Counted from the first letter of the stretch, positions 11,621-20,616 are shown. The stretch: DNA of 64,000 nt from Chloropicon primus (GCA_023205875.1 CP060760.1:372001-436000); one strand, 5' to 3'. Notes: generated by a model not told the origin, from the letters alone. Translations and numbers: made by a program.

Positions 11621-11690
11621 GCGTCCCTTGCTCTTTCGAACGAGCCCTCGCACGCGAAGGAAAGGACCCGGTGGTGAGGAGCATCTGAAG
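11621..11690 (+). repeat. Dispersed start-proximal element, copy B
   Basis: It repeats the CTCTTTCGAACGAGCCC core and GGTGGTGAGGA tail of copy A about 190 bp further on, 25 bp before the ATG of the ankyrin gene. The second palindrome arm is weaker (GCGAAGG). Confidence 0.72.
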
Positions 11691-11714
11691 AGGACACGGA
11701 CACACGGCGTGAAG

Positions 11715-12764
11715 ATGGAGGTGACGAGGGGAGGGAGCGCACAAGAGGGGACGGGGGCCAAGAACACACTGGATGTGCTGCCAGGGAGTGCGTGGTTCCT
11801 GGTCTTGAAGAAGCTGAGCCCCTACGACCAACTTGCTTTAGGGTTGACTTGCAAGGCGTTCCTCGAGGCGGTGACGACGGCGACGATAGCGACGAGAACG
11901 TACCCTTCTGGGCGCCCTCCGAAGAAGAAGAAGAAGAAGAAGACTCTTCCTCTGAGGACGGACCTTACTAAGAAAAGGTTGTACGAGGAGATGCCTTGCT
12001 TCAGCTTGGATTGGTTCCAGTGGGTGTTTCAGTCGTTCGAGAGGAAGAAGGGGGCAGCGGGAAGGAGAGAGAACAAATTCTTCAACCACCTGTACGACGC
12101 TGACCTGATGCACCTCGCCGCGTTCCAGGGCAGCAAGAAGGTGGTGGAGTGGTTGGCGAGTCAAGGGATTCCTTTGGATATCAAGCGCGACAATCATGGA
12201 GTGGTAGCAGTTGGAGGTGCTGCTAAAGGAGGCCACCTCGATGTTGTGCAGTGGTTGCAAAGCCAACACTCGCTTTGCCCTTGGAAAGAGGAGACTTGTT
12301 CTGAGGCAGCTGCAGGAGGTCAGCTTCACGTTCTGCAGTGGCTCCGCAGCCAGGACCCGCCTTGCCCTTGGAGTGACAAGACTTGTGCTGCTGCAGCTTC
12401 AGGAGGTCAGCTTCACGTTCTGCAGTGGCTTCGAAGCCAGGATCCGCCTTGCCCTTGGGACGACGAGACTTGTAGCGATGCAGCTCAAGGAGGTCACCTT
12501 GAGGTTCTCAAGTGGGCTCGAAGCCAAAACCCGCCTTGTGAGTGGGACGAGGGCACTTGTGGTTGGGCAGCTTGGAGAGGTCACCTTGAGGTTCTCAAGT
12601 GGGCTCGAAGCCAGGACCCGCCTTGCCCTTGGGACGCAGAGGAATGCATAGAATGTGCGGAGCAGAACGGCAATGATGACGTCGCCGACTGGATCGAGGA
12701 GAACGGATTATCAGAAGTGGAGGTCATCTACATCAGCAGCGATGATGAAGATGATTGCTACTAG
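11715..12764 (+). CDS. F-box-like / ankyrin-repeat protein
   Basis: A 349-aa protein from the ATG at 11715; the frame is open further upstream, so the start is a choice. The N-terminus resembles an F-box (LDVLPGSAWFLVLKKLSPYD, then a conserved LTCKAF). A Lys run (KKKKKKK) follows near residue 70. After residue 130 come about seven ankyrin-type units; the last five share the pattern GGHLEVLKWARSQxPPCPWDxxTC with a 29-residue (87-bp) spacing. The final residues are acidic (SSDDEDDCY). The Trp/Cys-rich ankyrin variant is common in algae, stramenopiles and giant viruses. An F-box plus ankyrin layout suggests a substrate adaptor of an SCF ubiquitin ligase; this is inference. Adjacent units are highly similar at the DNA level, which indicates recent unit duplication. 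Confidence 0.78.
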   Translation: MEVTRGGSAQEGTGAKNTLDVLPGSAWFLVLKKLSPYDQLALGLTCKAFLEAVTTATIATRTYPSGRPPKKKKKKKTLPLRTDLTKKRLYEEMPCFSLDWFQWVFQSFERKKGAAGRRENKFFNHLYDADLMHLAAFQGSKKVVEWLASQGIPLDIKRDNHGVVAVGGAAKGGHLDVVQWLQSQHSLCPWKEETCSEAAAGGQLHVLQWLRSQDPPCPWSDKTCAAAASGGQLHVLQWLRSQDPPCPWDDETCSDAAQGGHLEVLKWARSQNPPCEWDEGTCGWAAWRGHLEVLKWARSQDPPCPWDAEECIECAEQNGNDDVADWIEENGLSEVEVIYISSDDEDDCY

Positions 12765-13120
12765 CTCTTTGCTAGGACACTTCACTCGCAACGCCTTTGC
12801 ACCGACGTCATCAACCCTTGGAAGTGGAGCGAGGAGAATTCGTAGCAGCAATACATCCTCAACCAATCGACCAAGGCCTTCATGGAAATTTCTTGTTTTT
12901 GTTTTTTTCTGGTGGATTTCTCTCCTTCCGCTGCATCATAACGGGCGACGATTCGTGACGAGGCTTGTCTTGGTTTTCTTGGTTGACAGTCGTCAACAAA
13001 ACAAAACATAAACGATCAATTTATTTTACATACTCTTAGAGTTCAAGCCATACAAGCCCCTCCCCCTGCAAAGGCTCTGTCTTGGTCTCGTTTATTCCCG
13101 TTACCTCCTCCACTTCTTCT
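12765..13120. other. Convergent 3' region
   Basis: 3' flanks of the ankyrin gene (+) and the large secreted-protein gene (-). A+T-rich stretches lie at about 12893-12910 and 13005-13035. No gene is seen. Confidence 0.5.
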
Positions 13121-16100
13121 TCATCCCCCCCAGTTGTAGCTGGACGCGATGCTCGGGGCGAAGGGCTTGGTGTTCCTGTTGAGGACAAAGTTGTCGGCGA
13201 AGCTTCCAAAGGACGCGCCGTTGCTGCTCCCCAAGCTCGACCCAGTGTCCACGCTGCTGACCGAGTCGCTCGAGGACGAGCCGAAGAGGCCCTCCGCGCC
13301 CGCATGAATGTTCAGGTCCACGGTGTTCCTGTTCGCTCCAAAGCTGTAGCCGTGGTAGCGGGGGGTTCCCGCCAGGGTGTTGGCGAAGAGGTTGGAGTAC
13401 GCACTGATGTCGAGATTGACGGCCGGCGCCGTTTCCCTGAAGTACTTGCAGCTCCCGTCGTCCACATTGGCGCTGCGGTAATAGTTGACCGCGTGCTCGT
13501 CCATGCACCCGGGGACGGTGTACTCGCAACTTCCGTCGTCCGTGTTCGCCGCCGGCACAAAGTTGTCGGCCTCCTTGTCCATGCACCCCAGCACAGTGAC
13601 AAAGCAGCTTCCATCGTTGTGGGTCGCGGTGAAGTCGAAGTTGTCCGCGGCGGGGTCCGTGCAACCGTAGATCGTGTACACGCAGCTGCCGTCGTTGTAG
13701 GTGGCCTGGGGGTTGTGGTTGTCCGCCCTGCCATCCATGCACCCAGGGATGATGTACACACAACTCCCGTCGTCGTGGGTAACGGCAGCCTTGTAGTTGC
13801 TGGCCCGGGGATCCTTGCAGCCGTGGACGGTGTACTCGCAGCTGCCATCGCTGTGAGTCGCGCTCGGATCGTAGTTGTCGGCCTTCGCATCCTTGCACCC
13901 ATAGTGGGAGAAAATGCAACTCCCGTCGTCCTCATTGGCCTCCGCCATGTGGTTGTCCGCCGCGGGGTTCGTGCACCCGTAGACGGTGTAGTGGCAGCTC
14001 TGATCGTCGACATTGGCCGCGGCATTGTAGTTGTCCGCGCCCATGTTCGTGCACCCGTAGACGGTGTAGGTGCAGCTGCCATCGTTGTGGGTCGCGGCGA
14101 GATCGTGGTTGTCCGCCGCGGGGTCCGTGCACCCGAGGACGGTGTAGGTGCAGCTGCCATCGTTGTGGGTCGCGGCGAGATCGTGGTTGTCCGCCGCGGG
14201 GTCCGTGCACCCGAGGACGGTGTAGGTGCAGCTGCCATCGTTGTGGGTCGCGGCGAGATCGTGGTTGTCCGCCGCGGGGTCCGTGCACCCGAGAACGATG
14301 TAGGTGCAGCTGCCATCGTCGGCACTGGCCGCGGCATTGTAGTTGTCCGCTGCGGGGTCCGTGCACCCGAGAACGGTGTAGGTGCAGCTGCCATCGTCGG
14401 CACTGGCCGCGGCATTGTAGTTGTCCGCTGCGGGGTCCGTGCACCCGAGGACGGTGTAGGTGCAGCTGCCATCGTCGGCACTGGCCGCGGCATTGTAGTT
14501 GTCCCCTGCGGGGTCCGTGCACCCGAGGACGGTGTAGGTGCAGCTGCCATCGTCGGCACTGGCCGCGGCATTGTAGTTGTCCCCTGCGGGGTCTGTGCAC
14601 CCGAGGACGGTGTAGGTGCATCTGCCATCGTCGGCACTGGCCGCGGCATTGTAGTTGTCCGCTGCGGGGTCCGTGCACCCGAGAACGGTGTCCCCTGCAT
14701 CATCCTGCACGGATCCATCGACGGTGGTGTCAGCATCGGCAATCGCGCCCTCGAGCTCGTTCTCAAGCTCGTCCCTGATCATGGTCTCAGCCTCCATCAA
14801 ATCTTCGTCGACAATCGAAGCTACGACCTCGACCTCATCAACGTCAGCTGGAGGCAAAGAAGATCCATCGGCGTCGTCCCTGATCATGGTGTCAGCCTCC
14901 ATTAAATCTTCGTCGACAATCGAAGCTACGACCTCGTCAGCGTCAGCGTCAGCTGCAGGCAAAGAAAATCCATCGGCGTCGGCATCCTCCTCGGCGTCCT
15001 CGGTGCCCCCTGCATCATCCTGCACGGATCCATCGACGGTGGTGTCAGCATCGGCAATCGCGCCCTCGAGCTCGTTCTCAAGCTCGTCCCTGATCATGGT
15101 CTCAGCCTCCATCAAATCTTCGTCGACAATCGAAGCTACGACCTCGACCTCATCAACGTCAGCTGGAGGCAAAGAAGATCCATCGGCGTCGTCCCTGATC
15201 ATGGTGTCAGCCTCCATTAAATCTTCGTCGACAATCGAAGCTACGACCTCGTCAGCGTCAGCGTCAGCTGCAGGCAAAGAAAATCCATCGGCGTCGGCAT
15301 CCTCCTCGGCGTCCTCGGTGCCCCCTGCATCATCCTGCACGGATCCATCGACGGTGGTGTCAGCATCGGCAATCGCGCCCTCGAGCTCGTTCTCAAGCTC
15401 GTCCCTGATCATGGTCTCAGCCTCCATCAAATCTTCGTCGACAATCGAAGCTACGACCTCGACCTCATCAACGTCAGCTGGAGGCAAAGAAGATCCATCG
15501 GCGTCGTCCCTGATCATGGTGTCAGCCTCCATTAAATCTTCGTCGACAATCGAAGCTACGACCTCGTCAGCGTCAGCGTCAGCTGCAGGCAAAGAAAATC
15601 CATCGGCGTCGGCATCGTTCCCGGTGACGAAGGGCGGCTCATCGTCCTCCCCAGCATCACTGGGGTCCTCGCAGCTGCCGTCGTCTTGGTTTGCATTGGG
15701 GTTGTAGTTGTCGGCATTCTCGTCCATGCACCCGTAAACGGGGTAGCGGCAGCTCTGATCGTCATGCGTAGCGGCTGCGTTAAAGTTGTCCGCACTCATG
15801 TCCATACACCCGTGGACAGGGTACGTGCAGCTTCCATCGTTCTTGGTGGCCCCGGGGTCGTGATTGCCAGCATCAGGATCCGTGCACCCGGGGACGGCAT
15901 ACACACACGACCCATCATCGTGACTCGCCTCCTGGTCGTAGTTATCGGCCTTGGAGCTCGTGCAGCCCCACACCGCATGGACACACGAGCCGTCGTCGAC
16001 CGTGGCGGCTTTGAAGTAATTCTCGGCACCTGCATCCGTGCACCCTGGGATGGTGTACTTGCAACTGTCGTCAGCTTGGCTCGCTTCAGGGTCGTAGTTG

Positions 16101-17659
16101 TCCGCATCGGGGTCCGTGCAGCCCCAAACGGTGTGACGGCAGCTGCCATCAGGATCAGTCGCGGCAGGATTGTAGTTATCCGCGGCCTCGTCCATGCATC
16201 CCGGGACGGTGTAATGGCAGCTGTCATCAGGATCAGTCGCGGCAGGGTCGTAGTTGTCGGCACTCCTGTCCATGCACCCCAGAATCACGTAGACGCAGGT
16301 GTGATCATTGTAGTTTGCCTCGGGATCAAAGTTCTCCGCGGTGTGATCCGTGCACCCCGGGACCGTGTAATGGCAGCGATCAGCAACGTGATGGGTTGCA
16401 GCTGCATCGTAGTTGTCCGCATCGGGGTCCTTGCAACCTGGAAACTCGCAGCTCCCGTCGTCGGCCGTCGCACGGGAGTCGTAATTCGCGGCATCGGGGT
16501 GCGTGCACCCCAGGACATCTGGGGCGACGACCACGGCGCCCTCGCCCCCCGCGTCCGCCTCGGCGACTCCGTCCTCCGTCGCAATGCGCAAGGCTACCGC
16601 GTCGTGAATGCCTCCGAAATCCGACCCGGTCTCGACACCGTGCTCCGTCTGGACGGCGTTGCCCTGGGCATCCAGCTCCACCGTGGCCGCCGATCCAGCC
16701 GCCCCGCCCTCGACGTGCCTGCCCACTACCTCGTACCCTCCGGAGAGCCCGTACACGACGCTGTCCGTGTGGATCTCGCCTGAAACTCCGTCCTGGGCGC
16801 TGCCTGTGCCGTACCCGACGCCGACGCCCCCGGCCCCCTGGGTAGCGAGGGCGAGCCCCCCGACCAAGTGGCCCGACTCGCTCTTCCAGTAATCCTCCAT
16901 CAGGCCCCCGTCGCTTCCCTCGGTGACCACGTTCAGACCCAGGGGCCCGGTGAGGGCAGCGCCCCCCGAGACCCCGCTGGGAGGGACAGCCGCGCGATTG
17001 TCCGCTCCCGTGGCGACGGCATTCTGTCCAATCGCCAGGGCAAAGCCGTCGTCGTCCCCAGAAGCGTCGGCCGTGGCCCGGTCCCCCTTGGCCACCGCGA
17101 TGCCTCCGCTGCCGCAGTTGAGGGCGAAAGACCCGTCCGCGCAGGCCCCGCCGGCGTAAGCCCGGGACCTCCCCTGGGGCACGCTCTCCCTGAGGTGGGG
17201 ATCGTCCGGAGTCACGGCGAAGGCCGCGCCCCCCGAGCCCCCCACGCCGTCCGACGCGGCGATGGCGCTCGCAATCGTCTCCTCAAAGCCCGCCAAGACG
17301 TCCGCCACGAGCATCTCGTTGTAAGCATTCATGTGAGCCGGAACGGAGAGCTCCCTCTCGGCCCTCCTCCTGAACCGGTCCCGCTTCTCCTCCTCCTCGA
17401 TCCTGGCCGCGGACTTGCCCCCTTGGCCACCGCGGGCGGAGGCCAACGCCGCATTGGCGGCGATGGCGGTCCCGCCGTTTCCCCCGTCACCGCCCGAACC
17501 TCCCAAACCGTCGTAAGCGCGGTCGGCGACGACCGGAGCCACCATGAGGACCAACGCGAGCACGGACGCGAGGACCAGGCATCTGCTGATGCTGATGGTC
17601 CTCGCCATGGTGATGGACACCGGCCGTGGTGGTGTCGGCATTGAACCAAACCTCTTCAT
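13121..17659 (-). CDS. Large secreted repeat protein (27 Cys-containing GCxD...DDGSC units)
   Basis: Single exon, 1,512 aa from the ATG at 17659, chosen because it is followed by a signal peptide (ARTISISRCLVLASVLALVL, then MVAPVVA). Residues about 50-380 form the same Gly/Ala domain as the 9.7 kb gene (ARGGQGGKSAARIEEEE, NCGSGGIAVAKGD, GFALAIGQNAVATG). Then come 11 repeats of about 26 residues with the pattern GCxDxxAxNYxxxAxxDDGSCxYxV, an acidic block of about 320 residues, 16 more repeats, and a Ser/Gly/Asn-rich tail ending SYNWGG. Each repeat has two Cys and a DDGSC acidic loop. The same motif is known from surface proteins of marine bacteria and some algae, where calcium binding has been supposed but, to my knowledge, not settled. 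The acidic block is three 315-bp direct repeats. The likely role is extracellular, in coat, adhesion or mineral binding; this is inference. Confidence 0.85.
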   Translation of the reverse strand: MKRFGSMPTPPRPVSITMARTISISRCLVLASVLALVLMVAPVVADRAYDGLGGSGGDGGNGGTAIAANAALASARGGQGGKSAARIEEEEKRDRFRRRAERELSVPAHMNAYNEMLVADVLAGFEETIASAIAASDGVGGSGGAAFAVTPDDPHLRESVPQGRSRAYAGGACADGSFALNCGSGGIAVAKGDRATADASGDDDGFALAIGQNAVATGADNRAAVPPSGVSGGAALTGPLGLNVVTEGSDGGLMEDYWKSESGHLVGGLALATQGAGGVGVGYGTGSAQDGVSGEIHTDSVVYGLSGGYEVVGRHVEGGAAGSAATVELDAQGNAVQTEHGVETGSDFGGIHDAVALRIATEDGVAEADAGGEGAVVVAPDVLGCTHPDAANYDSRATADDGSCEFPGCKDPDADNYDAAATHHVADRCHYTVPGCTDHTAENFDPEANYNDHTCVYVILGCMDRSADNYDPAATDPDDSCHYTVPGCMDEAADNYNPAATDPDGSCRHTVWGCTDPDADNYDPEASQADDSCKYTIPGCTDAGAENYFKAATVDDGSCVHAVWGCTSSKADNYDQEASHDDGSCVYAVPGCTDPDAGNHDPGATKNDGSCTYPVHGCMDMSADNFNAAATHDDQSCRYPVYGCMDENADNYNPNANQDDGSCEDPSDAGEDDEPPFVTGNDADADGFSLPAADADADEVVASIVDEDLMEADTMIRDDADGSSLPPADVDEVEVVASIVDEDLMEAETMIRDELENELEGAIADADTTVDGSVQDDAGGTEDAEEDADADGFSLPAADADADEVVASIVDEDLMEADTMIRDDADGSSLPPADVDEVEVVASIVDEDLMEAETMIRDELENELEGAIADADTTVDGSVQDDAGGTEDAEEDADADGFSLPAADADADEVVASIVDEDLMEADTMIRDDADGSSLPPADVDEVEVVASIVDEDLMEAETMIRDELENELEGAIADADTTVDGSVQDDAGDTVLGCTDPAADNYNAAASADDGRCTYTVLGCTDPAGDNYNAAASADDGSCTYTVLGCTDPAGDNYNAAASADDGSCTYTVLGCTDPAADNYNAAASADDGSCTYTVLGCTDPAADNYNAAASADDGSCTYIVLGCTDPAADNHDLAATHNDGSCTYTVLGCTDPAADNHDLAATHNDGSCTYTVLGCTDPAADNHDLAATHNDGSCTYTVYGCTNMGADNYNAAANVDDQSCHYTVYGCTNPAADNHMAEANEDDGSCIFSHYGCKDAKADNYDPSATHSDGSCEYTVHGCKDPRASNYKAAVTHDDGSCVYIIPGCMDGRADNHNPQATYNDGSCVYTIYGCTDPAADNFDFTATHNDGSCFVTVLGCMDKEADNFVPAANTDDGSCEYTVPGCMDEHAVNYYRSANVDDGSCKYFRETAPAVNLDISAYSNLFANTLAGTPRYHGYSFGANRNTVDLNIHAGAEGLFGSSSSDSVSSVDTGSSLGSSNGASFGSFADNFVLNRNTKPFAPSIASSYNWGG
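13440..14690 (-). repeat. Tandem 78-bp coding repeats, block of 16
   Basis: Sixteen 26-aa units GCTDPAADNYNAAASADDGSC-type. The units between about 14100 and 14690 are nearly identical in DNA (five AAASADDGSC-type and three DLAATHNDGSC-type), showing recent local amplification. Those toward 13440 are more diverged. Confidence 0.9.
14695..15620 (-). repeat. Three direct repeats of 315 bp in the acidic block
   Basis: The same sequence begins at 14695, 15010 and 15325; spacing is exactly 315 bp, or 105 codons, so the frame is kept. The third copy diverges after about 15617. Each unit itself holds two related halves (DADGFSLPAADADADEVV and DADGSSLPPADVDEVEVV, each followed by ASIVDEDLMEA). Confidence 0.95.
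15662..16515 (-). repeat. Tandem coding repeats, block of 11 diverged units
   Basis: Eleven GCxD...GSC units. Neighbours are clearly less alike than in the 13.4-14.7 kb block, indicating an older array. Confidence 0.88.
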
Positions 17660-18769
17660 CGTTGTCGCCGGATGGATGGATGGATGTCTTCGTGAGGTGA
17701 TCGACTCGCGGAATGACAGTGACACTCTCCCTCGTCGTCGTCGTCGTCGCAGTGTGCTCCCGTAACGCACGCTTTGCCGCAGTCCTCATTCGCCTGATCC
17801 GCATGTACAGCAGCTCCAGATCATCACAGCACATTCCCCGCGTCCGCGTCACAGCACATGTCATCCCATGGACAAGATTTTCGGAGGGAGTGGGGCCCCT
17901 GGGCGAGCGCTGCGCTGCAATAGCGAGGCATTGTATGTCAAGCTCAAGCAATCGAACAGGATGTTGCCAGACACCATGGCCGTGATGATGCGAGTGCACC
18001 ATAATCTCAATCTGGCAACGACTGTGGCTGGCGACATGTTACGCGCAGGGGTACATAGGCAGGGAAGGTGAGTACAACTTGGAGACGATAGCTGGTTCAC
18101 TAGGATCTAGGTTCTAGGGGCCAAGCATCTAGCAGGATGCGAGCGTATTATCACGTATTATCACGTATTATCACGTATTATCACGTATTACGGCGCGCCC
18201 AAAGCCTTCGTACGTATTATGGAGTTACGTAAAAGCCACCCCTGAGTGGAGGGGAAGGTGGAGAAGGGAGACCAGGACGATCGGAGGAAGGACTTGCTTG
18301 CTCCGCCCAGCTTTTGATGGGATCGAGACGAGAAGTGAATGGATCGGCCGCTTGCTTGCTCTGTAACGCCCGCGGCGGTATCGTGTCGGCGGCGGCAAGG
18401 ATGATGGTGATGCGAAAAGGCAAAATATGGCACAGAGTGACCAAAGAGTGATGATATTTGTATCTACATTTCGTTTATACTCTCTCCTAACGCTTGCCTT
18501 GCTCTGCCCTAAACTCGCCGTCCCCGCCCGCGCACAAAGTCCTCGACAACAACACCTTCCCTCTCCCTTGTCGTGCGACGAACCCGGGCGTTAATTCTCA
18601 CTCGCGTTTCAACTCCTTATCTTCTTCTTCTAGGGTTTTTCCTGCCGCGACAAGGGAAGGAAGAAAGGGAAGGCTCACCTTCTTTCGCGATTGCTTGATT
18701 CGATCGAGTCCTCTCGCGGGTCGAAGCGTGAAACGCTCTCTCGCCAGGGAAAGCGATCCAGAATCCAAC

Positions 18770-18841
<72 letters not shown>
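17660..18841. promoter_or_regulatory. 1.2-kb divergent intergenic region
   Basis: This separates the minus-strand secreted-protein gene from SSADH (+). It has a GGAT run (about 17670-17685) and a (CGT)n run at 17734-17749 upstream of the first gene, a 10-bp repeat array at 18141-18190, and (CT)n then (TTGA)n runs (18774-18840) that lead straight into the SSADH start codon. A weak element-like stretch (TTCGATCGAG...GGTCGAAGCG) lies at about 18696-18728. A 67-codon open frame at 17868 has no support. Confidence 0.55.
18141..18190. repeat. 10-bp tandem array TCACGTATTA
   Basis: About five units of TCACGTATTA in perfect 10-bp phase, followed at 18210-18233 by isolated TACGTATTA and TTACGTAA motifs. 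ACGT cores of this type are the usual contact of plant bZIP factors. Confidence 0.85.
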
Positions 18842-18843
<2 letters not shown>

Positions 18844-20555
18844 GTTTGTGGCGAGGGCAGCGGCGGCGTCCATCACAAGCACGAGGTACCAAGCGGCGGC
18901 ACGCCTCGCAACGGCTCGAGCGAGGCCCCTCGTCCTCGCTTCGCGCGGCTTTTCCAGCAGCAGCAACTCCATGACGATGATGATGGAAAGCTTCGAGAAT
19001 GCCAAGCTCGAGCCTGGCGCTCTGGCAGAGTACTACCGTTCCCAGTTCTCCGGCCTGGAGGGGGTGACCGAAACGTTCGCGGTGATGGATCCGGCCAAGG
19101 GGAACGAGCTGGTGAGGTTGGAGCGTCTCGGCGCGGAGGAGACGAGGGTCGCCGTGTCCAGGGCATCGCAGGCCTTCAAGCACGAGTGGAACATGTCCAA
19201 GGTAACGGCTCAGGCGAGGTATGATGCTCTCTTGAGGTGGGAGAAGCTGATCCGGGACAATGCCAAGGATTTGTCCAAGCTGGTGACCCTGGAGAACGGG
19301 AAGCCGATTGGAGAGGCGGCGGTGGAGGTGGCGGGGGGCGCGGACTCGGTGGCCTGGTTCGCGGAGGAGGCCAGGCGTATCGACGGGGACGTGCTTCAGG
19401 GGGCCAAGAGGCGCCAGAGGGTAATGGTGCTGAAGCAGCCGGTCGGAGTCGTCGGTGCGATCACGCCGTGGAACTTTCCCTTCTCGATGATCACCAGGAA
19501 GATCGGCCCCGCGCTTGCTGCTGGCTGCACGGTCGTCGTGAAACCCTCCGAGGAGACGCCGCTGAGCGCCATCGCTCTGACGTACCTGGCCCACGAGGCC
19601 GGCTTCCCAAAGTAAGTGGTCTTAGGCAGCTCTCGCTTGCCTACACACAAACACAAACTCACTCACTCCGCTCTCCAATCCAATCCACTCCAATCCACTC
19701 CGCAGGGGCAGCGTGCAGACCGTTTGCGGGGACGCCAAGGCCATAGGCGAGGAGCTCACGAGCAGCCGCGACGTGAGGAAGATCGGGTTCACGGGGAGCA
19801 CAGCGGTGGGCAAGCTCCTGATGGCCCAGGCCGCGAACTCGGTCAAGAGGATCAGCCTGGAGCTCGGGGGGAATGCCCCTTTCATCGTGTTCGAGGACGC
19901 CGATCTCGACAGAGCCGCCCAGGCGCTTCTGGGGTCCGGGCTGAGGAACGCCGGGCAGACGTGCATCTGCGCGGACAAGGTCTTGGTGCACGACTCGGTG
20001 CACGACGCTTTCGCGGCCAAGCTGTCCGAGAAAATGGCAAAAATGAGGTTGGGACACGGTCTCGACAGGGAGACGACCCACGGCCCGCTGATCAATCAGA
20101 GGGCCCTGGCGAAAGTGGAGTCCCACGTCAAGGACGCCGTGGAGGGCGGCGCAAACCTGGTTCTCGGCGGGGAGAGGGTGAAGCCTGACGACATGGACGG
20201 CTTCTTCTACGCTCCCACCCTGATCACCGACGTCAAGCTCGACATGAGTTGCTTTCGGGAGGAGAATTTCGGCCCCGTGCTCTCGCTCTACAGGTTTCAC
20301 ACGGACGAGGAGGCCTTGGAGGTGGCAAACGACAGCGAGTACGGCCTTGCCGCGTACTTTTACACCTCCAGCATGCGCAGGTCCTGGACAGTGAGCGAGG
20401 GCCTTGAGTACGGCATGGTGGGCTGCAACGACGTCGCGGTGACCGGGGTCACGACTCCGTTCGGTGGCTGGAAGCAGAGCGGCTTGGGCTGCGAGCACTC
20501 CAAGTACGGCATTGACGAGTTCCTGGAGAAGAAGGCCGTCTTCATGACTATTTAA
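18842..20555 (+). CDS. SSADH: Succinate-semialdehyde dehydrogenase, mitochondrial (ALDH5 family)
   Basis: Two exons, 18842-19611 and 19706-20555, give 539 aa. The 94-nt intron begins GTAAGT and contains copies of CAATCCACTC just before its CGCAG acceptor. The enzyme oxidises succinic semialdehyde to succinate with NAD(P)+, the last step of the GABA shunt. The N-terminus is a mitochondrial-type presequence, rich in Arg, Ala and Ser (FVARAAAASITSTRYQAAAR). Visible ALDH motifs are VGAITPWNFPFSMITRKIGP, the cofactor-binding FTGSTAVGK, ELGGNAPFIVFEDAD with the catalytic Glu, GQTCICADK with the catalytic Cys, and the ending FGGWKQSGLGCEHSKYGIDE. The Cys pair in TCIC matches plant and bacterial SSADH. 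The ATG lies at the end of a (TTGA)n microsatellite. Confidence 0.95.
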
Positions 20556-20616
20556 CGGAGTGTTGTGGTATGGTATTACACAAGACAAAGCAAAGTGCGC
20601 CGAGGGCCTGTCCTAT

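Larger units (their letters stand above)
11134..11714. promoter_or_regulatory. Divergent intergenic region with two copies of the dispersed start-proximal element
   Basis: This lies between a minus-strand secreted-protein gene and the plus-strand F-box/ankyrin gene. It carries a (GA)n run at about 11345-11361 and two plus-oriented copies of a repeated palindrome-containing element (11431-11490 and 11621-11690). The plus-strand frame of the ankyrin gene happens to be open through the whole region, so a longer N-terminus cannot be excluded. Confidence 0.55.

Noticed and set aside
11055-11714. N-terminal extension of the ankyrin protein back to 11055
   Set aside because: The extra 220 residues are low-complexity Arg/Lys/Glu sequence encoded by GA repeats and the dispersed element; the ATG at 11715 sits just before the F-box-like segment.
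11715-12764. Giant-virus insertion, suggested by the Trp/Cys-rich ankyrin units
   Set aside because: This ankyrin variant also occurs widely in algal genomes; no viral structural or replication gene is nearby.
13082-14905. 607-codon plus-strand frame rich in Val/Gly with repeated VRAPEDGVGAAAIV units
   Set aside because: It is the antisense of the tandem Cys-repeat coding block; its periodicity comes from the minus-strand repeats, and it lacks a signal or known domain.
14655-15707. 350-codon Ser-rich plus-strand frame
   Set aside because: Antisense of the three 315-bp acidic repeats (Asp/Glu codons read as Ser on the other strand).
13440-16515. CRISPR-like regular repeats
   Set aside because: The 78-bp units are in frame, encode a conserved peptide and lie in a eukaryotic secreted-protein gene.
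17868-18071. 67-codon plus-strand frame followed by a GTGAGT-like donor
   Set aside because: No downstream exon could be joined convincingly and no family is recognised.
18141-18190. Short array as a CRISPR or telomere-like repeat
   Set aside because: Units are 10 bp with no spacers and do not match telomere motifs; better explained as a regulatory or simple repeat.
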